Assembly: GCA_034211175.1 (NCBI GenBank)
Contig: JAXHUH010000319.1
Location: 1 to 20,192 of the forward strand
From: JAXHUH01 sp034211175
GTDB taxonomy: Bacteria; Actinomycetota; Acidimicrobiia; Acidimicrobiales; CAIXPF01
Direction: 5' to 3'
DNA length: 20,192 nucleotides
In this document: positions 13,006 through 19,084 of the stretch, piece after piece
Position numbering within the stretch: position 1 is the first letter of the stretch
Layout of the letters: every line of letters starts with the position of its first letter
The notes under the pieces: generated by a model
Database searches by the model: none
Told to the model about the DNA's origin: nothing
Seen by the model: only the letters and a program-made list of their open reading frames with translations
Made by a program: the position numbers and the translations under genes

Positions 13006-13950
13006 TCAGGACGACGGCTCGACCAGGCCACGCACCTCGGCGAGGCGGTCGTCACCGAGCGTCGTGAACGTGTCCCACGCCGCGAGGTTGTCGTCGACCT
13101 GTGCCGGCGTCGTCGCCCCGAACAGCAGGCTCGCGAGGTTCGGGTGCTGGAGCGCCCAGGCGAAGGCGACGTGGGTCGGGGGCACACCCCACGCTGCCGC
13201 CAGCGCGGCCACGCGCTCGCCCATCCCCCGGCCCCGCTCGGCGCGCTCGGACTCGTCGGACGTGGCGCGACCCGAGCCACCCCGGCGGTACTTGCCGGTC
13301 AACGTGCCACCGGCGAGCACGTAGCTGGCCACGAGGCCGATCGGGCCCCGGTCGAACGCCCGGCGCATCTCCGGGTCCTCGGGGCCGCGATGGTCGACGA
13401 GGCTGTTCGCCATCTGCGCGGCGACGGGCCGGGGCGCGCCGATCGCGTCGCACACGTCGAGCGCCTCGTGGTGCATCGCCGCCGACCACATGCCCGTGCC
13501 CCACGCCCGCACCCGGCCCGACTCGATCAACCCGGCCACCTGCTCGACCACGGTGTGCATCGAGTCCCGCGCCGGGCCGGGCATCGCGTAGATCACCTCG
13601 ACGTGGTCGAGGCCCATGCGCCCGAGCGACGCGTCGAGCTCCTCGGCCGCCGACTGCTCGGGCCACCACTCCCACCACAGCTTGTTGGCGATCGTGACCT
13701 CGTCGCGGTCCCAGCCCGCGGCGCGGAGCAGCTCGCCGAACACGACCTCGGAGTACCCGGTCCGCATCGGGGCGTCGCCGGTCTCGTCGTCGTAGCGGGC
13801 GTCGTCGAGGAACGTGACACCCCCGGCCCGGGCGGCGCGCATGACCGCGATCCCCTGCTCACGGGGGATGCGCTCGAACGTGCGCCACGAACCGAGCGAC
13901 AGGACCGAGACCTCGGGACCGGACGAGCCGAGCGTGCGGGTGGGCAGCAT
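13006..13950 (-). CDS. Aldo/keto reductase family protein with an altered active site
   Basis: The 314-residue protein has the (alpha/beta)8 AKR fold, which normally reduces carbonyls with NADPH. Segments that fit are LGSSGPEVSVLSLGSW at the N-terminus, GVTFLDDARYDDETG (44-58), SEVVFGELLRAAGW, TIANKLWW with the catalytic Lys90, and the C-terminal cofactor region LASLLFGATTPAQVDDNLAAW. Of the catalytic tetrad, Asp49 or Asp50, Tyr53 and Lys90 are recognisable, with Tyr one residue closer to Asp than usual. The His of the usual LYxLHxPD motif is replaced: the matching strand reads VEVIYAMPGP, with Met123 at that place. It may thus have a different reaction or only bind cofactor. A TAGACC box lies 6 nt before the ATG, suggesting a leaderless transcript. 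Substrate unknown. Confidence 0.88.
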   Translation of the reverse strand: MLPTRTLGSSGPEVSVLSLGSWRTFERIPREQGIAVMRAARAGGVTFLDDARYDDETGDAPMRTGYSEVVFGELLRAAGWDRDEVTIANKLWWEWWPEQSAAEELDASLGRMGLDHVEVIYAMPGPARDSMHTVVEQVAGLIESGRVRAWGTGMWSAAMHHEALDVCDAIGAPRPVAAQMANSLVDHRGPEDPEMRRAFDRGPIGLVASYVLAGGTLTGKYRRGGSGRATSDESERAERGRGMGERVAALAAAWGVPPTHVAFAWALQHPNLASLLFGATTPAQVDDNLAAWDTFTTLGDDRLAEVRGLVEPSS

Positions 13951-13956
13951 GGCCCC

Positions 13957-13962
13957 GGTCTA
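13957..13962 (-). promoter_or_regulatory. Possible -10 element (TAGACC) of a leaderless promoter for the aldo/keto reductase
   Basis: TAGACC on the minus strand ends 6 nt before ATG 13950. The last base departs from TAnnnT, so the call is weaker than others with the same spacing. Confidence 0.35.
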
Positions 13963-14098
13963 GCCCCGACGTCGCCCCGGTGCATCCCGGTCGGTCCGCT
14001 CGGCCACGGTGGGCGGCGCGGCCCGCTGCGGCGAGAGAGGTCCGATCGGTCCGTCCGACTGCGTCGGCCGGCGCGGTGCCTCGCCGGGGCCCGGCCCG

Positions 14099-14117
14099 CC
14101 GGGGACAACCTCCCCGG
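14099..14117 (-). terminator. Terminator hairpin after the M24 peptidase gene
   Basis: CCGGGGA (14099-14105), loop CAACC, TCCCCGG (14111-14117) form a perfect 7-bp stem, 9 nt past the peptidase stop at 14127 on the minus strand. Confidence 0.5.
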
Positions 14118-14126
14118 TCGTCGCGG

Positions 14127-15239
14127 CTAGGCGTCGACGACGGCGAGGCCGTGATCGGCCTTGTTCATCGGGTCGGCGCCGTCGGGGCCGCAGACCACGA
14201 TGTCCTCGAGGCGCATGCCCCAGCGGCCGTCGGTGTAGATCCCCGGCTCGATCGAGAAGGCGTGGCCGACCTCGAGGGGCTCGTCGTTGCCCTCGACGAT
14301 GTAGGGGTCCTCGTGCTCCTCGATGCCGATGCCGTGGCCGGTGCGGTGGATGAACCGGTCGCCGTAGCCGGCGGCGTCGATGACGCGGCGGGCCGCCCGG
14401 TCGACGTCCTGGCACGGCAGGCCCTTGGCGACGGCGGCGACCGCCGCGGCCTGGGCCTCGTGGAGCACCGCGTAGGCCTCGGCGAACTCGGCGCTCGGCT
14501 CACCACCGGTCCAGATCGTGCGGGTGATGTCGGAGCAGTAGCCGGGCAGGCCCTCCTCGAGGCTGAACGAGCCGCCGAAGTCGCACACGATCGGCTCGCC
14601 CGGCCCGATGACCCGGGAGCTCGCGTGGTGGTGGGGGCTGGCGCCGTTGGCCGCGGAGCCGACGATGGCGAAGTTCACGTGGTCGTGGCCCTCGGCGATC
14701 AGCCGGCGGGACAGGTCGGCGGACACGTCGGCCTCGGTGCGCCCGACGAGCGCGATCTCGCCGCCCTGGAGCTGGGCCGCGACCTTGTCGGCCGCGGCGC
14801 CGGCGGCGCGCAGACCGGCGATCTCGGCGTCGTCCTTGCGGGCCCGCAGCGGGCCGAGCAGGCGGCTCGCGGGGGCGAAGGTGGCCGACGGCAGGTGCTC
14901 CTGGAGGCCGAGCACGAACGTGGCCCACGTCTTGTCGCCGACGGCGACCGACGACGCGGTGCTGGCCAGCTTGGCGACCTCGGCGACGGGATCTTCGGTC
15001 TCGCCCCACGGCAGGAGCCCGAACACCTCGGGCCGCTCGACGACCCGGGCGGCCTCGAGCCGGGGGATGACCAGGGTGGCGTCGCCGTCGCGGGGCACGA
15101 CGAGCATCGTGAGCCGTTCGAGCGGCATCGCCTCGTAGCCGCAGAGCCACGGCAGCTCGGCGCCGACCGACAGGAGGACGACATCGACCCCCTCGGCGAC
15201 CATGGCGGAACGGACCCGGTCCATGCGCTCGGCGAACAT
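14127..15239 (-). CDS. M24-family metallopeptidase, Xaa-Pro aminopeptidase-like
   Basis: The 370-residue protein has the two-domain form of Xaa-Pro peptidases: a creatinase-type N-terminal domain (about 1-130; MFAERMDRVRSAMVAEGVD) and a pita-bread catalytic domain. All five metal ligands are in place: D220 in CDFGG, D237 in YCSDITRT, H302 in HRTGHGIG, E331 in FSIEPGIY and E345 in MRLEDIV. It would cleave N-terminal residues preceding proline from peptides in the cytoplasm, or act on dipeptides as prolidase; the sequence does not decide between these. The ATG at 15239 lies 6 nt after a TAGCCT box, a textbook leaderless arrangement, and has no ribosome site. The PPOX-fold gene ends 68 nt upstream on the same strand, and a hairpin follows the stop. 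Confidence 0.93.
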   Translation of the reverse strand: MFAERMDRVRSAMVAEGVDVVLLSVGAELPWLCGYEAMPLERLTMLVVPRDGDATLVIPRLEAARVVERPEVFGLLPWGETEDPVAEVAKLASTASSVAVGDKTWATFVLGLQEHLPSATFAPASRLLGPLRARKDDAEIAGLRAAGAAADKVAAQLQGGEIALVGRTEADVSADLSRRLIAEGHDHVNFAIVGSAANGASPHHHASSRVIGPGEPIVCDFGGSFSLEEGLPGYCSDITRTIWTGGEPSAEFAEAYAVLHEAQAAAVAAVAKGLPCQDVDRAARRVIDAAGYGDRFIHRTGHGIGIEEHEDPYIVEGNDEPLEVGHAFSIEPGIYTDGRWGMRLEDIVVCGPDGADPMNKADHGLAVVDA

Positions 15240-15245
15240 CGCGTC

Positions 15246-15251
15246 AGGCTA
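15246..15251 (-). promoter_or_regulatory. -10 element (TAGCCT) of a leaderless promoter for the M24 peptidase
   Basis: TAGCCT on the minus strand fits TAnnnT and ends exactly 6 nt before ATG 15239. Confidence 0.55.
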
Positions 15252-15307
15252 CCCGGCGGCCCGGCCCCGATCGGGCGTCGTCCACCGCCCGCCCGGATCA
15301 GGTCAGA

Positions 15308-15868
15308 TCAGGCGGTCACGGCATCGTCGGCCGGGAGGGCGGGCAGTCCGTCGATGCTCTTCGCGTTCTTCTCGGCCCGGTACGCGACGAGCTCGTCGTC
15401 GCTGCGGTTGTCGGCCCACTCGGCGAGGCGCGACCGCTCACCGACGTAGTCCATGAGCGGGACGCTGTAGCCGCACGAGTCGGCGATGCGGTCGAGCCCG
15501 ATCCGCACGACGGCCCGCGCGCCGCGGTGGTCGGGGAACCCGGAGGCGAGCTCGGCGAACCCGTCGTCACCAGGGGCCACCACCTCGCCGAGGCCCTGGA
15601 GGCGGACGATGCGGGGCGGGCCCTCGAACGCGCAGAACATGACGCTGATCCGGCCGTTCTCGCGCAGGTGGGCGATCGTCTCGACGCCGCTGCCGGTGAG
15701 GTCGAGGTACGCCACGGTCCGCTCGTCGAGGATGCGGAAGCTGTCGTAGCCCTTGGGCGAGAGGTTGACGTGACCGCCCCGCTCGGGCGCGGTGGCCACG
15801 AAGAACATCTTCTGGCGCCCGATCCACTCGACCAGCGCATCGGACAACGCCTCGTACGTGCGACCCAT
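15308..15868 (-). CDS. Pyridoxamine 5'-phosphate oxidase-fold flavoprotein
   Basis: This 186-residue protein belongs to the split-barrel (PPOX/FMN-binding) superfamily, whose members bind FMN, F420 or heme. IGRQKMFFVATAPERGGHVN (about 16-35), LSPKGYDSFRILDERTVAYL and HLRENGRISVMFCAFEGPP (about 67-85) are the usual core strands, with KGYD in the phosphate-binding region. Members with this KGYD and RENGRISVMFCAF arrangement are usually annotated only as pyridoxamine 5'-phosphate oxidase family; true PLP synthesis is unlikely. I chose ATG 15868 because upstream in-frame codons run into the 50-bp repeats. ATGATGGGG-like sequence precedes the start; GATGAT ends 6 nt before it and may be a weak -10 box. 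A doublet of repeats lies 45 nt upstream. Confidence 0.88.
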   Translation of the reverse strand: MGRTYEALSDALVEWIGRQKMFFVATAPERGGHVNLSPKGYDSFRILDERTVAYLDLTGSGVETIAHLRENGRISVMFCAFEGPPRIVRLQGLGEVVAPGDDGFAELASGFPDHRGARAVVRIGLDRIADSCGYSVPLMDYVGERSRLAEWADNRSDDELVAYRAEKNAKSIDGLPALPADDAVTA

Positions 15869-15912
15869 CACCCCATCATCGCCCACCCACCCCGTGCACC
15901 TCTCCCCAACCC

Positions 15913-16023
15913 GAACTGGACCCACCGGGATGCCACCCGTGGCACTCGGCGCGGTCCAGAACCAACACCACCCGAACTGGACCCACCGGGATGCCACCCG
16001 TGGCACTCTGCGCGGTCCAGAAC
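15913..16023. repeat. Left doublet of a 50-bp palindromic repeat
   Basis: Two direct copies (15913-15962 and 15974-16023) are separated by 11 nt. Each starts GAACTGGACCCACCGGG, has the perfect palindrome TGCCACCCGTGGCA at unit positions 19-32, and ends GCGGTCCAGAAC. Outer arms CTGGACC and GGTCCAG pair. Only unit positions 34 and 36 differ among the four copies in the window; here they are T,G and T,T. On the minus strand this doublet begins 7 nt after the stop of the nuclease gene, so it could also act as its terminator or 3' stabiliser. Two copies with 11-nt gaps are not a CRISPR array. Confidence 0.95.
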
Positions 16024-16030
16024 GGCGGGT

Positions 16031-17020
16031 TCACCAGGTCTGCCAGGGCTGCGGCGTCGGCCGCAGGACACGAGCCTCGAACGGGGCGGCCTCGAAGGCG
16101 CGAAGCGCATCGACGATCGGCTGCGGCCGGAAGTAGACATCGCGCTCCCACACGACCATGACGGCGAAGCCCGCCGCGACGAGCGCGGCGTAGCGGACGT
16201 CGTCGGCCTCCCGGTCGGTCAGCGTCGTGTGGAACGCGTCGCCGTTGATCTCCACGATCAGTCGGCGATCCCGATGCCGGTAGTCGACCGTCCCGATGGG
16301 CCCGTCCTCACCACCGACCGTGACCTGACGCTCCAGTCGGCCACGAAGATCCGCGGGAAGGATCGCCTCGAACCTGTCCTCCAGCGCGGAGCCCGACGGC
16401 CGGTACTCCGGCGGACGATCCTCGAGCACCTGCCGGAGCACCACGATGCCGGATCGCCCCCGGCCGCCGCTGCGGTCGCACAACTCGTGGATCCGGCGGC
16501 CGTCGATCAATCCCATGCGCCAGGCGAGGTCGACGGTGCGTGCGGTGCGATCGACGGCGAGCTCCAACCCGAGCGGGCCGTAGCGGTGCGTCCACATGCC
16601 GGCCATCCACAAGACGGTGTCCTCGGGCCGACTGATGGGAATCTCACGGTAGGTGGTGACCGCGCGATCGTCGAGGTGGCGCAGCCCGTGCACCTCGCCG
16701 AGGCGGGGGCCGCGAACCTGCTTCCGGCGCGCGGCGACATGAGGCCGAAGACTCCCGAGACGACCGAAGCCCCAGAACGCCGCGGCGCTCTTGCCCCAGA
16801 GCAGCCCGGTCGGGCCGCAGTCGAGCACTGCCGCCAGGAGCTCCTGCTCGCGACAATCGTGGGAGCCGACGTGGCGCCACACGTGAGGGGACATCCGCTC
16901 GATCTCGCCACGACGGGCGAGACGACGCCGGTCGGAGGACGTCAAGGAGCCCGAGAGCTGGAAGTCGGCAGCGACGCCGTACTGACGACGAAAACGGGCG
17001 GCAATGGATTCGGGCAACAC
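16031..17020 (-). CDS. AbiEi-like winged-helix protein with a C-terminal DUF559/Vsr-like nuclease domain
   Basis: The 329-residue protein seems to have two parts. The N-terminus (about 15-85) resembles AbiEi-type antitoxin winged helices: GSLTSSDRRRLARRGEIERM, then a wing-like PHVWRH. The C-terminus (about 210-315) looks like the DUF559 branch of PD-(D/E)XK nucleases related to Vsr: E214 in SALEDRF, D246 in GTVDYRH, E257 in RRLIVEINGDAFH, and DDVRYAALVAAGFAVMVVWERDV. The candidate catalytic residues are all present. Proteins of this mixed design are frequent and uncharacterised in actinobacteria and are often labelled type IV toxin-antitoxin AbiEi domain proteins; no AbiEii toxin gene is adjacent. 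It starts with GTG, with GAGGGG 9 nt upstream. The 5' end looks somewhat less GC-rich than its neighbours, and identical repeat doublets flank it, both hinting at acquisition as a unit. Confidence 0.82.
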   Translation of the reverse strand: MLPESIAARFRRQYGVAADFQLSGSLTSSDRRRLARRGEIERMSPHVWRHVGSHDCREQELLAAVLDCGPTGLLWGKSAAAFWGFGRLGSLRPHVAARRKQVRGPRLGEVHGLRHLDDRAVTTYREIPISRPEDTVLWMAGMWTHRYGPLGLELAVDRTARTVDLAWRMGLIDGRRIHELCDRSGGRGRSGIVVLRQVLEDRPPEYRPSGSALEDRFEAILPADLRGRLERQVTVGGEDGPIGTVDYRHRDRRLIVEINGDAFHTTLTDREADDVRYAALVAAGFAVMVVWERDVYFRPQPIVDALRAFEAAPFEARVLRPTPQPWQTW

Positions 17021-17091
17021 GGCGACGCACCCCTCACGGCACAGGATGTGAGGAGTGACGGTTGGAGCCGGTCACCCGAACGGCTCGATCG

Positions 17092-17097
17092 ACGTTA
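17092..17097 (-). promoter_or_regulatory. Possible -10 element (TAACGT) for the nuclease gene
   Basis: TAACGT on the minus strand lies 71 nt before the GTG at 17020 and fits TAnnnT. The -35 window (about 17115-17121) falls on the first bases of the right repeat doublet, so the repeat edge may be part of the promoter. No canonical -35 is visible. Confidence 0.35.
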
Positions 17098-17115
17098 CCG
17101 ACGCCCACTGACACC

Positions 17116-17226
17116 GAACTGGACCCACCGGGATGCCACCCGTGGCACCCCGCGCGGTCCAGAACGACAACCTCACGAACTGGACCCACCGGGATGCCAC
17201 CCGTGGCACCCTGCGCGGTCCAGAAC
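17116..17226. repeat. Right doublet of the 50-bp palindromic repeat
   Basis: Two direct copies (17116-17165 and 17177-17226), again 11 nt apart, give the same 111-bp length and orientation as the left doublet. Unit positions 34 and 36 are C,C and C,T. The 11-nt spacers of the two doublets match at only about 5 positions, while the repeats match at 48 of 50. On the minus strand the doublet begins 16 nt after the stop of the LipB-LipA gene, again an immediate 3' position. Confidence 0.95.
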
Positions 17227-17242
17227 GGGCTGGGGGGGTGGG

Positions 17243-19084
17243 TCAGGCGGTGGTGGCGGTGCTCGCGGCGGGGCGGTCGTTGGCGGCCTCGGAGGCCTGG
17301 CGGGCGTGGTAGCTCGACCGGGTCAGCGGGCCGGACTCGACGTGGGCCAGGCCCAGCTCGGCCTCGCCGATGCGCTTCAGCTCGGCGAACTCCTCCGGCG
17401 TCCACCAACGGGCCACCGGGAGGTGGTGGGTTGTCGGCCGCAGGTACTGGCCCACGGTCACGATGTCGACGCCGATGCCGGCGAGGTCGGCCATCGTGGC
17501 GACGACCTCGTCGAAGCTCTCGCCCATGCCGACGATGATCGACGTCTTCGTCACCAGCCCGGCTGCCTTGGCCCGGGCCAGCACGGCCAGGCTCCGGGCA
17601 TAGGACGCCGAGGGCCGCGCCGCCCGCTGGAGGCGGGGCACGGTCTCGACGTTGTGGTTCAGCACGTCGGGGCGGGCCTCGAAGATCGTGTCGAGCGCCT
17701 CGGCGTCGCCCTTGCAGTCGGAGATCAGCACCTCGACCCCGGTACCGGGCCTCCGGGACCGGATGGCGCGGATCGTGGCCGCGAAGTGCGCGGCGCCGCC
17801 GTCGGCGACGTCGTCACGGGCGACCGCGGTGACCACGGCGAACTCCAGGCCCATGCGCTCGACCGCCTCGGCCACCCGCGCCGGCTCGTCGGCGTCGAGC
17901 GCCTCGGGCTTGCGGGTGTCGACCAGGCAGAAGCCACACGCCCGGGTGCAGCGCTCGCCGCCGATCATGAACGTGGCGGTGCCGTCGTGCCAGCACTCGA
18001 AGATGTTCGGGCAGCCCGCCTCCTCGCACACGGTGACGAGGTCGAGGTCCTTCATCACCTTCTTGAGGCGGAGGTAGTCGGGGCCGATCCGGGCCTTCGC
18101 CCGCATCCAGTCGGGCTTGCGCTCGGCGATGTCGACACCCTGGGTGACACCGGCCTCGGCGAGCCGGCCGAGCAGGCGAACCGAGGTCCCCTGCTGGGCC
18201 GCCGGCTGCTGCGCCGCCGGCTGCTGGGGCTCCTCGGGAGCCTTGGCCGCCGGGCGTTCGCGGCCCCGGGTCGGCTTCACGGCCTCGCCCGCGCCCTCAC
18301 CCCGGCTGAACGGCGTGAGATCGCTGGAGCGGTGCCGCCACACGACGTCGGCCCGCTCAGAGGAGGCGTGGTCCCAGTGGGTCGCGGCGCGGCGGGCGAT
18401 CACGTCGACCACCTCGCGCATCGTGACGTCGACGCCCTCGGCGCGCAGCGACGTCACCGCCTTGTCACCGATCCCGCAGGGGACGATGTGGCCGAAGTAC
18501 CCGAGCGGCTCGTCGGTGACGTTGAGCGCGAACCCGTGCATGGTGCGGGCCCGGCTCAACTTCACGCCGATGGCCGCGATCTTGCGGGGTGCGGGCCCGT
18601 CGGGCCCGACCCACACGCCCGGATAGTCGTCGAGGCGACCGACATCGGTGAGCCCGAGCTCGACGAGCGTGTCGATGACGAGCTGCTCGACGGACCGGAC
18701 GTAGGCGACGGTGTCGGCCATCCCCCCGCCCCGCTTGCCGGGGCGGGTCAGGATCGGGTAGCCGACGACCTGGCCGGGGCCGTGGTAGGTGACGTCGCCG
18801 CCCCGGTCGGCCCGCACCAGCTCGGCGCCCACCTCCGCCGGGGGCACCCGCACGTTCGCCAGATCGGCGCGGACGCCGAGCGTGTACGTGGGTGGGTGCT
18901 CCAGCAGGAGGAGGTGGTCGGCGTCGCCGGCGAACAGGCCCTTCTGGAGGGCCAGCGCGTCGTCGTAGCCGACCCGGCCGAGCCAGCGGACACGCAGCGG
19001 CCGACCGACGCTCGTCGGCTGTCGGGCCGACGCCGAAGGTGCGGCCGTCGGTGCCGGGGCCTCGGGGGCGGTGACGTCAGCCAT
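17243..19084 (-). CDS. LipB-LipA fusion: octanoyltransferase and lipoyl synthase in one polypeptide
   Basis: One uninterrupted frame of 613 codons encodes both enzymes of de novo lipoylation. The LipB part (about 28-250) has RADRGGDVTYHGPGQVVGYP (91-110), Lys168 in APRKIAAIGVKLSR and the acyl-carrying Cys203 in VPCGIGDKAVTSL. A linker rich in Pro, Ala and Gln (about 255-300, with PQQPAAQQPAAQQ) joins it to a full LipA (about 301-600). This has the auxiliary-cluster Cys353, Cys358 and Cys364 (CEEAGCPNIFEC), the radical-SAM Cys379, Cys383 and Cys386 (CTRACGFC), and the closing RSSY (589-592). In most bacteria these are separate lipB and lipA genes. The ATG shares one base with the stop of the E2 gene (TGATG), so it is translated with a substrate protein of the pathway. 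All catalytic residues are present in both halves. Confidence 0.96.
   Translation of the reverse strand: MADVTAPEAPAPTAAPSASARQPTSVGRPLRVRWLGRVGYDDALALQKGLFAGDADHLLLLEHPPTYTLGVRADLANVRVPPAEVGAELVRADRGGDVTYHGPGQVVGYPILTRPGKRGGGMADTVAYVRSVEQLVIDTLVELGLTDVGRLDDYPGVWVGPDGPAPRKIAAIGVKLSRARTMHGFALNVTDEPLGYFGHIVPCGIGDKAVTSLRAEGVDVTMREVVDVIARRAATHWDHASSERADVVWRHRSSDLTPFSRGEGAGEAVKPTRGRERPAAKAPEEPQQPAAQQPAAQQGTSVRLLGRLAEAGVTQGVDIAERKPDWMRAKARIGPDYLRLKKVMKDLDLVTVCEEAGCPNIFECWHDGTATFMIGGERCTRACGFCLVDTRKPEALDADEPARVAEAVERMGLEFAVVTAVARDDVADGGAAHFAATIRAIRSRRPGTGVEVLISDCKGDAEALDTIFEARPDVLNHNVETVPRLQRAARPSASYARSLAVLARAKAAGLVTKTSIIVGMGESFDEVVATMADLAGIGVDIVTVGQYLRPTTHHLPVARWWTPEEFAELKRIGEAELGLAHVESGPLTRSSYHARQASEAANDRPAASTATTA

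Noticed and set aside
15294..15310. Short direct repeat GATCAGG-TCA-GATCAGG at the end of the PPOX-fold gene
   Set aside because: It is only 7 bp, partly within the coding end, and is easily explained by chance.
15913..17226. The 50-bp repeats as a CRISPR array
   Set aside because: There are only two copies per cluster, spacers are 11 nt, and no cas gene is present.
17243..19084. LipB-LipA as a sequencing artefact joining two genes
   Set aside because: There is no stop or frame change between the halves, and the linker is a typical Pro/Ala/Gln interdomain hinge. It would still be worth a read check.
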